This document shows positions 26,479-35,429 of a stretch of 64,000 nt of DNA, in pieces. The translations under genes were made by a program, and so were the position numbers. The notes below the pieces were generated by a model. The model was not told the origin of the DNA. It worked only from the letters and a program-made list of their open reading frames with translations, and searched no databases. The first letter of the stretch is position 1; every line of letters starts with the position of its first letter. The stretch is from contig NZ_DFBS01000045.1 of the NCBI RefSeq assembly GCF_002366715.1, positions 438,954-502,953 of the forward strand, read 5' to 3'. This stretch comes from Halomonas sp. UBA3074 (GTDB lineage Bacteria; Pseudomonadota; Gammaproteobacteria; Pseudomonadales; Halomonadaceae).

Positions 26479-27507
26479 TTAAACCATCGCCATGGAGTGC
26501 AAGCGGGCTTCGATAGCTTCGTTATTAGGTGCCAGGGCATCGGGAAGGATAATTTCCAAGCGGGAGTCTTGCCGCCAGGCGCTGTTTTCGACGCTCAGTG
26601 TGCCTTGTGCACGATTGAGACGCTTCCAACCACTGCTGGTGTGGAACACGCCTTTAATGCGCGCTTCCGGAGGCAGTTCTCCCAAGCAAGTCGCCAAACG
26701 ATCCAGGTCAAAGCGTTCACTTGGATGCCAGCGTAAGCCGGTGCTGGTATAGCCCAATGCGGCGCCAATTTCTCGCTGCGCCTTGCCAGGCGCCGGGGGG
26801 AAGTCAAAAAAGCTGCCTTCTAGGCTTGGCGCTGCCGCCAACTGCTGGTGGCTGACGGGCATGTCAAGATCGCTCCCTTGTGCTTGCCCGCTCTGTGCTA
26901 GTCGAGCAAGAGGGAGTTCGCCCTGGGTGGCTTCATGCACCCATTTGCGGGGTGGCCAGCGCTGCGCCACAAAGGCGTGAGCAGCGTCGAGCTGTTGAGG
27001 AGTGCTCTGATCAAGCATCGTCAGTGCCACGGCATCGGCCATGTCGAGCTGATCGCGAAAGGTGTCATGTTGCCTTGCGCGCGGGTCGTCCAGTCGGCGC
27101 GGGTCAAGGGTGGCGATAATGTCGCGCACTTCCACCGCCTCGCTGAAAGCGTCGCCACGCAGTAGATCAAGTAGGCCTGCCGGGTGGCCAAGGCCGGATG
27201 GCTCGATGATGACCCGGTCTGGTTGGCTGCGGGCGAGTAAATTCACCAGCGCGGCTTGTAACACAAAGGCGAGCTGGCAGCATAGGCAGCCGCCGGGCAA
27301 GCCTTTGATAACGACATCATCGCGGGCATCGAACATCGCTTGGTCGATGCCGATCTGGCCAAACTCGTTGACTAGGATAGCCCACGTTTCATCCACAGGC
27401 TTCTGCTCGATCAGGCTGTGGATAAGCGTAGTTTTGCCGCTACCTAAAAAGCCGGTAATGATATGTACCGGCACGTTACTCTTCGTTTTTTTTGCCAACC
27501 CCGCCAA
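26479..27507 (-). CDS. COG0523/CobW-type G3E GTPase
   Basis: A 342-residue metal-handling GTPase. Walker A GFLGSGKT is at 19-26, the metal-binding GGCLCC motif puts Cys at 74, 76 and 77, and EPSGLGHP follows; a CobW C-terminal domain ends the protein (GVFHTSSGWKRLN). The usual NKxD base-recognition motif appears as TMLD. COG0523 proteins insert or buffer zinc, cobalt or iron. It starts 3 bases after moaA and is the last gene of fdhD-mobA-moeA-moaA, suggesting a role in molybdenum-enzyme maturation or metal supply. That role is inferred from position only. Confidence 0.85.
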   Translation of the reverse strand: MAGLAKKTKSNVPVHIITGFLGSGKTTLIHSLIEQKPVDETWAILVNEFGQIGIDQAMFDARDDVVIKGLPGGCLCCQLAFVLQAALVNLLARSQPDRVIIEPSGLGHPAGLLDLLRGDAFSEAVEVRDIIATLDPRRLDDPRARQHDTFRDQLDMADAVALTMLDQSTPQQLDAAHAFVAQRWPPRKWVHEATQGELPLARLAQSGQAQGSDLDMPVSHQQLAAAPSLEGSFFDFPPAPGKAQREIGAALGYTSTGLRWHPSERFDLDRLATCLGELPPEARIKGVFHTSSGWKRLNRAQGTLSVENSAWRQDSRLEIILPDALAPNNEAIEARLHSMAMV

Positions 27508-27510
27508 CGT

Positions 27511-28539
27511 CTAGCCCCCTGTCATGTTCATAAAGCGCACCACTTGGACGTCACCATCGGTGGTAAAGTGGTGGCGCTCTGGTTTGAGCGGCAGGGCGTT
27601 GATAATCGCCTCTTTCAGCGCCTGCATATTGCCGGGGTGGCGGCGTAGCACAGCGCGAAGATCCACCGAGTGCTCATTGCCTAAACACAGCAGTAAACGG
27701 CCTTCGACTGTCACCCGCACACGGTTGCAGGTATCGCAGAAATTGTGGCTATGGGGCGAGATAAAACCGATGCGGCTGTCGCTATCGCTCATTTTGAAAT
27801 AACGCGAAGGGCCAGAAGTCGTTTCGGTCGTAGGCGTCAACGGGTAACGTGTTTCAATTAGCGATTGGACGTCATCGCTAGAATAAAACGTTTCCGCGCG
27901 TGAGTGATCCGACACATCGCCCAGCGGCATCTCTTCGATAAAGCTAATATCGAGGCCCTCCTGGCGGGCAAAGGTCACCAAATCAACCACCTCGTCATCG
28001 TTACGCCCTTTCAAGATGACCGCATTGAGCTTGATACGCTTGAATCCTGCTTCCTGGGCGGCATGGATGCCGTCAATCACTTTGGCTAAATCGCCCGTGC
28101 GGGTGAGCTGTTTGAAGCGCTCAGCATTCAGCGAATCCAGGCTAATGTTCAGCCGCCGAAGGCCGCTGGTATATAGCTGCTTGGCGTGCTTGCGCAAGCT
28201 GGCGCCGTTGGTGGTCATGGTGAAATCATTAAGGCCTGGCATTGCCCCGATTTCATCGACCAATTGCTCAATGCCGCGGCGTACCAGCGGCTCGCCACCG
28301 GTCAGGCGGATCTTCTCGACGCCAAGCTCGGTGAAGGCGCGGGCCACCATGGCGATCTCTTCAAGCGTGAGTACCTGGGCGCGGGGTAGAAATGTCATCT
28401 CCTCGCTCATGCAGTACACGCAGCGGAAATCGCAGCGATCGGTAACCGATATCCGCACATAGCTGATGCGTCGGCCAAAGTCGTCGATCAGTTGCTGGGT
28501 AGCGGGTTGTTGAGTCGGTCGTTGCTCGATCATAGCCAT
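27511..28539 (-). CDS. moaA: GTP 3',8-cyclase MoaA
   Basis: Radical SAM enzyme that begins molybdenum cofactor synthesis from GTP. The 342-residue protein has the SAM cluster motif CDFRCVYC near residue 36, LTGGEPLVRRG, and the second cluster region CDTCNRVRVTVEGRLLLCLG near the C-terminus. It overlaps the end of moeA. ATG 28539 is reported, but ATG 28533 would give an ATGA overlap with the moeA stop, the pattern used by the other genes of this operon. It is co-transcribed with fdhD, mobA and moeA. Confidence 0.95.
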   Translation of the reverse strand: MAMIEQRPTQQPATQQLIDDFGRRISYVRISVTDRCDFRCVYCMSEEMTFLPRAQVLTLEEIAMVARAFTELGVEKIRLTGGEPLVRRGIEQLVDEIGAMPGLNDFTMTTNGASLRKHAKQLYTSGLRRLNISLDSLNAERFKQLTRTGDLAKVIDGIHAAQEAGFKRIKLNAVILKGRNDDEVVDLVTFARQEGLDISFIEEMPLGDVSDHSRAETFYSSDDVQSLIETRYPLTPTTETTSGPSRYFKMSDSDSRIGFISPHSHNFCDTCNRVRVTVEGRLLLCLGNEHSVDLRAVLRRHPGNMQALKEAIINALPLKPERHHFTTDGDVQVVRFMNMTGG

Positions 28540-29801
28540 CCCGTTAGTGGTTGTATGTTGACCACTTCTCCTGGTTGCGCGCCGTCCTGGTCGTCGGCAA
28601 GTTCGATTAAACAGTTAGCAGCTACCATTGAGGTTAAAATACCTGAGCCCTGTGCGCCGGTACTGTGTACATGTAACTGTCCATTCTCATCAGTATGGTA
28701 AACACCGCGAATAAAGTCAGTACGCTTTAAGCGACTTTTTAATAGGTTATCGGCGATCGCCTGCAGGCGATGGGGTGGCGCCATGGGCTGCTCATGAAGC
28801 CGGTTCAGCAGCGGGGCCACGAATTGTAGAAAGGTTACCATGACCGCCACCGGATTACCGGGCAAGCCAACAAACGGTGTACGCGCGTCGCCTAGCCAGC
28901 CACAGACCATAGGGCGGCCCGGGCGCAGTGCCACGCGCCAGAATGCCAAGCGGCCCAGTTGTTCCAGTGCAGTGCGGGTAAAGTCGGCTTGACCCACCGA
29001 CACGCCGCCGCTGGTAATCACCAAATCGCTCTGATCAGCGGCCTGCTGCAGGGCCGTTTTGGTCGCCTCTAAGTTGTCGGGCAGGATGCCTAGGTCAATG
29101 ACCTTGGCGCCTTGCTCGGTAAGCAGGCCGATCAAGGTAAAGCGGTTAGCGTCATAAATGCCTGCTTCCGGTAACGCTTTGCCGGGGGCAGTGACTTCAT
29201 TACCCGTGGAAAAAATCGCCACGCTAGGCCGTTTATAGACGGCTACCTCGGCATAGCCTAAGGAGGCGATCAGCCCCAGCGCCGCCGCGTCGAGCCTTGC
29301 CCCCGCCGGTAGCGCCGTGTCGCCAATGGCAATGTCTTCCCCGGCTTGGCGAACATGCTGGCCGTGTTTGAGGCGCTCTGGCGACGCAATGATCATATGC
29401 GCGGGCTGATCGTCTTCCGGTTCGTGCAGCTGTTCACTCATCACCACGGTATCGGTGCCCGGCGGCAGTGGGGCGCCAGTGGTAATGCGCACACAGTGGC
29501 CGGCAGGTACTAGCTCACGGCGATACTGTCCGGCCAACACCTCACCGGCTAACGGCCAGTGCGTTTGTTTGGTGCCAACGCCTTGTTTGGGCAGGGCCAA
29601 TGCCACACCGTCCATGGCCGCATTGGTATTTTGCGGCACGTTGATGGGTGCCTGTAGGGCGGCGGCCAAACGTCGGCCGTGAGCCTGCGCCAGCGGGATC
29701 TTTTCGCTTTCCAGCGGGCGTTCGATCAGCGTAGCGAGTGCCTGTCGCGCCTCGTCAACGCTGAGCATCTGCTCGCCAAGGTCAAAGCAGGAGAGCGTCA
29801 T
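28530..29801 (-). CDS. moeA: Molybdopterin molybdotransferase MoeA (copy 1)
   Basis: Inserts molybdate into adenylylated molybdopterin. The 423-residue protein shows NTNAAMDGVAL, TGAPLPPGTDTVVMSE, SVAIFSTGNEVTAPG, VITSGGVSVGQADFT and GLPGNPVAVMVTF. The start is ATG 29801, inside the end of mobA (ATGA overlap at 29798-29801); a longer frame upstream runs through mobA and is not credible. A second MoeA lies at 41014-42219, so the two may differ in partner enzyme or metal. Confidence 0.94.
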   Translation of the reverse strand: MTLSCFDLGEQMLSVDEARQALATLIERPLESEKIPLAQAHGRRLAAALQAPINVPQNTNAAMDGVALALPKQGVGTKQTHWPLAGEVLAGQYRRELVPAGHCVRITTGAPLPPGTDTVVMSEQLHEPEDDQPAHMIIASPERLKHGQHVRQAGEDIAIGDTALPAGARLDAAALGLIASLGYAEVAVYKRPSVAIFSTGNEVTAPGKALPEAGIYDANRFTLIGLLTEQGAKVIDLGILPDNLEATKTALQQAADQSDLVITSGGVSVGQADFTRTALEQLGRLAFWRVALRPGRPMVCGWLGDARTPFVGLPGNPVAVMVTFLQFVAPLLNRLHEQPMAPPHRLQAIADNLLKSRLKRTDFIRGVYHTDENGQLHVHSTGAQGSGILTSMVAANCLIELADDQDGAQPGEVVNIQPLTGWL

Positions 29802-30409
29802 CTGAGCTCCTTCGTGGCGGATGTCAGCAGCGCCTCTTCCAGGCGCAACTTCTCCTCCTCGGTATTCAGGTTGGCAAAGGCGTCGGGGCAGTCCGACATA
29901 TCGACCTTGCACCACGCATGGCGAGCGTACCAGCGGTCGATCTTGCGCTCGCCTTCGGCAAGCGTGGCGGCCAAGTCATCGGCTAATGAAGTGCGCAGCA
30001 GCGCAACGACAGGGTGCAACCGCTCGCCATCAAAGGCGACGGCGATATCATGATCGCCAATGCCTGCCACCATGCGTGCGACTAAGTCGTCAGGCAGGGC
30101 GGGGGAGTCGCAGGGAGCCACCAGCAGCCAAGGCGTTTTGGCCGCACGCAGGCCGCTGTAGATACCCATTAGCGGGCCTTTGAAGCCGGTTTCTTCATCG
30201 GCCATCACGCGATCGGCAAAGAAACGGTAGGCGTCGGCATTGCGGTTGGCGTTAATCAGCAGCTCAGCCACTTGGCCCTCAAGGCGTTTGACGACATGGC
30301 CGACTAGCGGCAGGCCGGCGAACGGCTCAAGCCCTTTATCACGGCCACCCATTCTGCGCCCTTCGCCGCCCGCGAGAATCATGCCGGTGAGTTCGTGAGT
30401 GGGAATCAT
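29798..30409 (-). CDS. mobA: Molybdenum cofactor guanylyltransferase MobA
   Basis: Attaches GMP to molybdopterin to form the bis-MGD cofactor needed by the formate dehydrogenase encoded nearby. The 203-residue protein opens with GMILAGGEGRRMGGRDKGLE, the nucleotide-binding signature, followed by VAPCDSPALPDDLV. ATG 30409 overlaps the fdhD stop by 4 bases, and its own stop overlaps moeA by 4 bases, so the three are translationally coupled. Confidence 0.93.
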   Translation of the reverse strand: MIPTHELTGMILAGGEGRRMGGRDKGLEPFAGLPLVGHVVKRLEGQVAELLINANRNADAYRFFADRVMADEETGFKGPLMGIYSGLRAAKTPWLLVAPCDSPALPDDLVARMVAGIGDHDIAVAFDGERLHPVVALLRTSLADDLAATLAEGERKIDRWYARHAWCKVDMSDCPDAFANLNTEEEKLRLEEALLTSATKELR

Positions 30410-31275
30410 GAGCTTGCCTCTTTCGATGAACGAGCCTGCGGGGGACGATTAGGTATCTCATCCAACGCCAGGCGATTGTGGGTATTAATAGCCTGGAAAT
30501 GGCGGCCTTTCGCGCGGGCAATCAGCATGACGCCGAAGCGTTCGGCCAGTTCAACGCCTTTTTGGGTAACGCCGGAACGTGAGACCAGCACGCTAATGCC
30601 CATTTGCGCCACTTTTAGCACCATTTCAGACGTCAGCCGCCCGGTGGTGTAAAAGATATCGGCACCGGCACTGTCGGCTTGTTGCAACCATTGCCGCCCT
30701 GCCAGCGTATCTACCGCGTTGTGCCGACCAACGTCCTCGACAAAGTCGAGCACTTCGGTTTGTCGGCAAAGCGCGCAGCCGTGAACGGCGCCAGCGCTGC
30801 GGTAGGTCTCATTATAGGCATTAAGATTTTGCAGCAGCTGATAGAGCGATGATTGTGCCAGTTGGGTCTCGGGCAGTGCCGTCAGCGCCGTTTGATCGAG
30901 CAGTTTACCAAACACCGTGCCCTGGCCGCAGCCGGTGGTGACGGTACGCGTGCTTAATCGCGCCTCTAAATCTTCGGGTAAGTGGCGCGTGATCACGATC
31001 GCTGCTTCTACTTCCCAATCGACCTGCACGGCGGCTAAGTCAGCCGCGGCACGTAACAGCCCCTGGTTGCGTAGATAACCCACGACCAAGGCTTCCGGAT
31101 CATCGCCCAGCGTCATCAGGGTGACGATCTCTCGCTTATTAAGGTACACGGTGAGTGCCCGTTCAGCGGCAATTGCCTGCTGGCGCGAATCGCCGTACTC
31201 ATCCACGATACTGATTTCGGTAGTGGCCGGTAGGCGGGCTCGGCTTATCTGAAGGGTAGGCTGAAGGGCGGGCAT
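30406..31275 (-). CDS. fdhD: Formate dehydrogenase sulfurtransferase FdhD
   Basis: Transfers sulfur from a cysteine desulfurase to the molybdenum cofactor of formate dehydrogenase. The 289-residue protein has TVTTGCGQGTVFGKL, GCALC (the CxxC sulfur-relay site, 2 cysteines) and DVGRHNAVDTLAG. ATG 31275 is chosen because GAGAGG precedes it by 7 bases; only a TTG would extend it. It is first in the leftward Moco operon and divergent from the fdh structural operon, which shares the 180-base gap. Confidence 0.93.
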   Translation of the reverse strand: MPALQPTLQISRARLPATTEISIVDEYGDSRQQAIAAERALTVYLNKREIVTLMTLGDDPEALVVGYLRNQGLLRAAADLAAVQVDWEVEAAIVITRHLPEDLEARLSTRTVTTGCGQGTVFGKLLDQTALTALPETQLAQSSLYQLLQNLNAYNETYRSAGAVHGCALCRQTEVLDFVEDVGRHNAVDTLAGRQWLQQADSAGADIFYTTGRLTSEMVLKVAQMGISVLVSRSGVTQKGVELAERFGVMLIARAKGRHFQAINTHNRLALDEIPNRPPQARSSKEASS

Positions 31276-31455
31276 CCATGAACCTCTCAAAAGAGTTCTC
31301 GCAAAACGACAGGGTTGACGATGATGGCGCTGGGGATGCTTACTTGTCTACCCATTCAAGCGCTATCCTTATTAGTACGTTTTTTTCAAAATACGTTTTT
31401 TCTTCGGACCATTTCTTCACATGTCATCCATGCAAGGTTCAGGGTATTCAACATT
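31276..31455. promoter_or_regulatory. Divergent promoter region of the fdhD and fdh operons
   Basis: The 180-base gap separates the leftward fdhD operon from the rightward DUF3305 gene. It contains TACGTTTTTT twice, at 31376-31385 and 31392-31401, 16 bases apart, in an otherwise T-rich stretch. The repeat could be a regulator site or part of a promoter; no known consensus was recognised. Confidence 0.5.
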
Positions 31456-31893
31456 ATGAGCGATAACTTACGCCCAATCAGCATTACCTTGGTGGCCGAG
31501 GCCAAGCAGGTGAAGCGTTTTACGCTGACCCAGTGGCGCATAGCAGAGCTTGCGCTGGGCGATCAGGGCGACAATGTGCTCAATCTACAGCTTTCGATGA
31601 CCGAGCGTGCCGCTTACCGCTTCAATTTGACGTCGACGACGCCGCGACTATTTGTGCGGGCAGGCTTTGCTGGGCAAACACCCAAGCCAGATGCCATCAC
31701 CGCCAGCCAGGACGTGGCGGCCGGTTGGATGGACGGTGAGCAGCAGGTGCTGGAAGCCGCCATGCCCATGGCCATCCAGGTCTGGCTTGAGAACTACCTG
31801 GCACGGCATGGGGAGGCGCCAATGGAAATGCGCAAGAAAAAACGCAAAGGGGCGGGACGCGCCAAAGACACGCCCTCCAAGGAGCAGCCGTAA
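31456..31893 (+). CDS. DUF3305 protein of the formate dehydrogenase operon
   Basis: A 145-residue protein of the DUF3305 family, which recurs at the head of periplasmic formate dehydrogenase operons in Proteobacteria. It is soluble, with no signal peptide, and ends in a basic Lys/Arg-rich tail (MRKKKRKGAGRAK). ATG 31456 (MSDNLRPISITLVAE) is chosen over the ATG 141 bases upstream because the upstream part is not protein-like and lies in the promoter region. Its stop overlaps the next start. Its function is unknown; an assembly role is inferred from the neighbours. Confidence 0.8.
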   Translation: MSDNLRPISITLVAEAKQVKRFTLTQWRIAELALGDQGDNVLNLQLSMTERAAYRFNLTSTTPRLFVRAGFAGQTPKPDAITASQDVAAGWMDGEQQVLEAAMPMAIQVWLENYLARHGEAPMEMRKKKRKGAGRAKDTPSKEQP

Positions 31894-32483
31894 TGAGCCG
31901 CTTGGAACGCTGGTCGCGGTTGAAACGCAACGTCGAGACAGAAGAAGACGTATCGACCGCTTCGCAACAAGATCTGGCGGCGGTTGACGATGTGCCCGCT
32001 GACGCCGATGCAACGCCTCGTCACGAGGCCGGTCCGCCTGATGCTGATAACGAACACCCTCAGGCACCGCCTGAGCCAGGCAGCTTAGACCACACCTTGC
32101 CAGACCCTGAAACGCTGCAAGCGGGCAGCGACTTCAGCGCATACATGGTGCCGGGCGTCAGTGGTGCTTTGCGTCGGCAAGCGCTGAAACGCCTTTGGGC
32201 CACCGGTAACTATAACGTGCGCGATGGCTTGGACGATTACGACGCCGACTACCATAAGCTGCTGAAACCGATGTCGTCGGAACTGGCGGGTAAACTTCGC
32301 CAGTGGACTCATAAAATAGAAGAAGCCGTGGATAAACAAGTCGCTGAGACCCAACCCGAGGGTGCAAAAGACAGCGATGAGCTAGAATCGCCGCTTACCG
32401 CGGATGACAGTGACAGCCGCCCAAAAAATGCTTCACTAGACGACCAGTCTGATTATTTATCTGGCGGTGAGAAAAACACCTAG
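31893..32483 (+). CDS. DUF3306 protein of the formate dehydrogenase operon
   Basis: A 196-residue DUF3306-family protein with an acidic, disordered N-terminal third, then a conserved core: FSAYMVPGVSGALRRQALKR and LWATGNYNVRDGLDDYDADY. A low-complexity acidic tail follows. ATG overlaps the DUF3305 stop by one base (TAATG). The two families occur together before the polyferredoxin and TorD-type chaperone genes of fdh operons. The role is not established; maturation of the molybdoenzyme or of its Fe-S partners is an inference. Confidence 0.8.
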   Translation: MSRLERWSRLKRNVETEEDVSTASQQDLAAVDDVPADADATPRHEAGPPDADNEHPQAPPEPGSLDHTLPDPETLQAGSDFSAYMVPGVSGALRRQALKRLWATGNYNVRDGLDDYDADYHKLLKPMSSELAGKLRQWTHKIEEAVDKQVAETQPEGAKDSDELESPLTADDSDSRPKNASLDDQSDYLSGGEKNT

Positions 32484-32681
32484 CCTGTTCTGAAAATAAA
32501 TGAAAAACAAAGCGTTGAGTGGCATTGAAGGCGCAAGCGTTGGAAGCGTTGACGGTAATTAATTTGGCAAAGTGTGGTTTTCGCCATAGGCTTAACTTAG
32601 TTTCCGCACATTGTTATGCCACAATAGTTAAATATATAACTCAAAAATATAATAAGAATTATTCACTGACCGTGAGAATGC

Positions 32682-34409
32682 ATGAATCAACGAATCCAAC
32701 TGGCGTCCGTAGACGACCAGCGTAATGCCGAGGCTAGAGAAACGGTACGCCGACGTATCTCTTGGCCTGCCAATTTAACGCCCGCCAATGTGACTTATCA
32801 CAGCCGTGGTCATGCGCTGTTAATAGGTACTTCCGCTGACGTAAACGCTGCTGCGCGCGCGCTTCAAGGCCGCGGTCTGGCCTCGCTCACGCTACTAGTG
32901 ACCGAGCCTGCCGCGATCGGCCAAGCCAGCGAGATGACGGATACAGTCGCTGCCAGCGAACCGGTTGTCACCCAAACGCTTAGCAGCCACCAATTGGCTC
33001 AGCTGCGCATCAATGGTTATCTCGGGGCTTTTCGCGTTCAGCTTGACGAGGAAGATGCGCCGCTGGATCTTGCCCGAGCGTTGATTGAGCGCGACAGCTT
33101 CGATCTAATTCTCGATCTTGCGTCAACCACTCATACCCAGCGCTGGGAGCTACCGCCTCCGGGTTATGTCGTCATGCAGTGGCAAGATGTTGAGCAACGC
33201 AGCGAGATCCTCGACAGTTTTGTGGGGCTAGTGGGTGAGTTCGACAAGCCGCGCTATTTCCAGGTCAATAGCGACCTGTGCGCCCACTCCACCAGCGGTA
33301 ACATTGGCTGTACCCGCTGCCTGGATGTATGCCCAGCGGATGCTATTTCCAGTGTTAAAGGCCGGATTGAATCTCGTATCGAGATAGACCCTTACCTTTG
33401 CCAAGGCGTGGGAAGTTGCACCAGCGCCTGCCCTACCGGCGCCATTGAGTTCCGCTTACCTGAAACGCGCCGCCAGCAAGATACGCTCTCCGCGTGGTTA
33501 GCGGCTTACCGTGAAGCTGGCGGTCAAGTGCCGGTGCTGCGTTTTGTTACCCATGAGTCCCAAGACGCCGAGCGTGCTGCCGGGGTAGTACCCGCCGGGC
33601 ATGTCATTGATGCACCGCTAGAAGAGTTAGGCGCCGCCGGCCACGACCAGTGGCTAACGGCGCTGGCTGCTGGTGCCGCCGAAGTGCGTATTCAACTGCA
33701 TCCGGGGATGCCCGCCCGCTTGAGTGCCTTTTTGACCGCTCAGGTCGCCCAAGCGCATGCCTTATTAGCAGCGCTGGGCCATGACCGCGCGAGGGTCTCG
33801 TTGATCGAGATTGCCGATGGGGCCGCGCGCGACGCACTGCCGGTAGGTACGCCGCTGACCGATGCGCCGCTGAACCTGCCAGAGCCGGAAAAACGTGCAC
33901 GCTTGAACCGTGTGCTGGCCCGGTTAGCAGAGCTGGGTAACCCAGACGAGCAGCGGGCCGCGGTACCCACGGGCGCGGCGTATGGTGCCATTCAGGTAGA
34001 CAGCGATGCCTGCACGCTTTGCCACGCTTGCGTCAGTAACTGCCCAACCCCGGCACTCAAGTCTGGCGGTAAAACGCCTGCGCTTAGCTTTTTGGAAGCT
34101 GACTGTGTGCAGTGTGGTTTATGTGAACAGGCCTGCCCAGAAGATGCGATTACCTTGCTGCCTGGTTTCCTGGCCTCCAGTGCCCGTGAAACACGTCATA
34201 TTTGCCACGAGGAAGCCGCTTTTGCATGCATCAACTGTGGCAAGCCGTTTGCCACTGTCAGCACGGTCGCTACTATTAAAGAGAAGTTGGCCAACCATCC
34301 TTACTTTGCAGGTGATGCCATGATTCGCCTGGAAATGTGCGAGGACTGCCGGGTAAAAGATGTCTGGAAAACCATGATCCGCGATCCCGACGCGCAACTG
34401 AAGGTATAA
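32682..34409 (+). CDS. Cytosolic polyferredoxin (four 4Fe-4S motifs) of the fdh operon
   Basis: A 575-residue iron-sulfur protein without signal peptide or membrane segments. Two cluster motifs occur near residues 200-255 (CTRCLDVCP, CQGVGSCTSACP) and two near 443-490 (CTLCHACVSNCP, CVQCGLCEQACP). A C-terminal CINCGKPF with a later CEDC resembles a zinc site. Proteins of this type are regularly encoded between DUF3306 and the TorD chaperone in fdh operons. It may pass electrons or help mature the enzyme; the electron partner is not evident. Confidence 0.85.
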   Translation: MNQRIQLASVDDQRNAEARETVRRRISWPANLTPANVTYHSRGHALLIGTSADVNAAARALQGRGLASLTLLVTEPAAIGQASEMTDTVAASEPVVTQTLSSHQLAQLRINGYLGAFRVQLDEEDAPLDLARALIERDSFDLILDLASTTHTQRWELPPPGYVVMQWQDVEQRSEILDSFVGLVGEFDKPRYFQVNSDLCAHSTSGNIGCTRCLDVCPADAISSVKGRIESRIEIDPYLCQGVGSCTSACPTGAIEFRLPETRRQQDTLSAWLAAYREAGGQVPVLRFVTHESQDAERAAGVVPAGHVIDAPLEELGAAGHDQWLTALAAGAAEVRIQLHPGMPARLSAFLTAQVAQAHALLAALGHDRARVSLIEIADGAARDALPVGTPLTDAPLNLPEPEKRARLNRVLARLAELGNPDEQRAAVPTGAAYGAIQVDSDACTLCHACVSNCPTPALKSGGKTPALSFLEADCVQCGLCEQACPEDAITLLPGFLASSARETRHICHEEAAFACINCGKPFATVSTVATIKEKLANHPYFAGDAMIRLEMCEDCRVKDVWKTMIRDPDAQLKV

Positions 34410-34413
34410 GCTG

Positions 34414-35028
34414 ATGACGGATGCACTGCCCACGCTGAAAGAAGCGGATGCGCTACGCGCCGATATCTATCGGCTATTGGCCACCTTGCTGCGTCAGGCG
34501 CCTGATGCCGAGTTGTTAGATTGGTTGGCTGAACTGGATATTGAACAAGACGGTAGTCGTTTGGCCGAGTGCTGGCATGTGTTGTCAGTCGCCGCTAAAC
34601 GAGCTGACAGCGAGCGGCTAAGACAGGCCCACTTCCGCCTTTTGGTCGGTGTGATTCAAGGTGAAGTGGTGCCGTATGCCTCTTGGTATCGCAACGGCGA
34701 ATTAATGGAAGCAGCGCTTGTGGCGTTGCGCCAGGATTTACGAGCACTCGGTTTTGAACGTAGTGAGCATACCCGGGATCCCGAGGATCACCTGGCTGCC
34801 TTGTGTGAAGTGATGGCAATGCTGATCGACGCAGCTAGCCACGAACAGGCTTACTTCTTTAGTCAACATTTAGCCCCTTGGGCGGCCAGCTGTTTTGCCG
34901 ATCTAGGGCAGGTAGACACCGCTTTCTATGCAGCGCTGGGGCAGTTAGGTAGCGCTTTTATGGAGAGCGAAGAGGCTCGCATGCAGATAGATGTGGGCCA
35001 TGCGCCAGTGCGTATCGTTGAACATTAA
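34414..35028 (+). CDS. TorD/DmsD-type molybdoenzyme chaperone
   Basis: A 204-residue all-helical protein of the TorD family, which binds the Tat signal of a molybdoenzyme and holds it until the cofactor is inserted. Typical features are RADIYRLLATLLRQAPD near the start, YASWYRNGELM and the EDHLAALCEVMAMLID motif. It starts 4 bases after the polyferredoxin stop. Its client is most likely FdhA, encoded 400 bases downstream, and possibly the small Tat protein in between. Confidence 0.9.
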   Translation: MTDALPTLKEADALRADIYRLLATLLRQAPDAELLDWLAELDIEQDGSRLAECWHVLSVAAKRADSERLRQAHFRLLVGVIQGEVVPYASWYRNGELMEAALVALRQDLRALGFERSEHTRDPEDHLAALCEVMAMLIDAASHEQAYFFSQHLAPWAASCFADLGQVDTAFYAALGQLGSAFMESEEARMQIDVGHAPVRIVEH

Positions 35029-35204
35029 CACTGACGGCACAGGCAGTACGTGCTAAAGCTGAGAGATGAACTGAGGGTCGATGCCCACGCCATCGATAAC
35101 AGCAGCACCCTAATAATAAAAGCTAAAAGCGATTAATAATCAAAGCTCTTTATAAAGCCCCGGTTAAAAGGCCCTGTATAAAAAGCATGCAAGAGGAGAG
35201 ACCC

Positions 35205-35405
35205 ATGCATCAGTCACACAATCCTGAGCGCCGCCGGTTTATGAAAACCGTTGGGTTGGGAACCGCCGCTGCAGGCGCTGCAGCGGCCGTCGGTCATGTC
35301 ACGCTGGCACAGGCTGACACTGCTCCCGCCAAAAACCAAAAACAAACGGTTAACTACCGTGAGACTGACCACATCCGTGCATATTACGCCTCGCTGCGTG
35401 ACTGA
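35205..35405 (+). CDS. Small Tat-signal protein of the fdh operon
   Basis: A 66-residue protein with a twin-arginine signal (RRRFMKTVGLGTAAAG) and a short mature part of about 25-30 residues. ATG 35205 follows GAGGAGAGACCC; an in-frame ATG at 35187 lacks such a site. Small proteins of this type regularly precede the catalytic subunit gene in this fdh operon class. It may be a structural or targeting subunit; the function is unknown. The gap before it (35029-35204) may hold an additional promoter. Confidence 0.78.
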   Translation: MHQSHNPERRRFMKTVGLGTAAAGAAAAVGHVTLAQADTAPAKNQKQTVNYRETDHIRAYYASLRD

Positions 35406-35429
35406 CGGCGGAATGCCAGGAGATTTGCC

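Noticed and set aside
31315..31455. N-terminal extension of the DUF3305 protein
   Set aside because: The extension lies in the divergent promoter region and has no family-like sequence; ATG 31456 gives the expected start.
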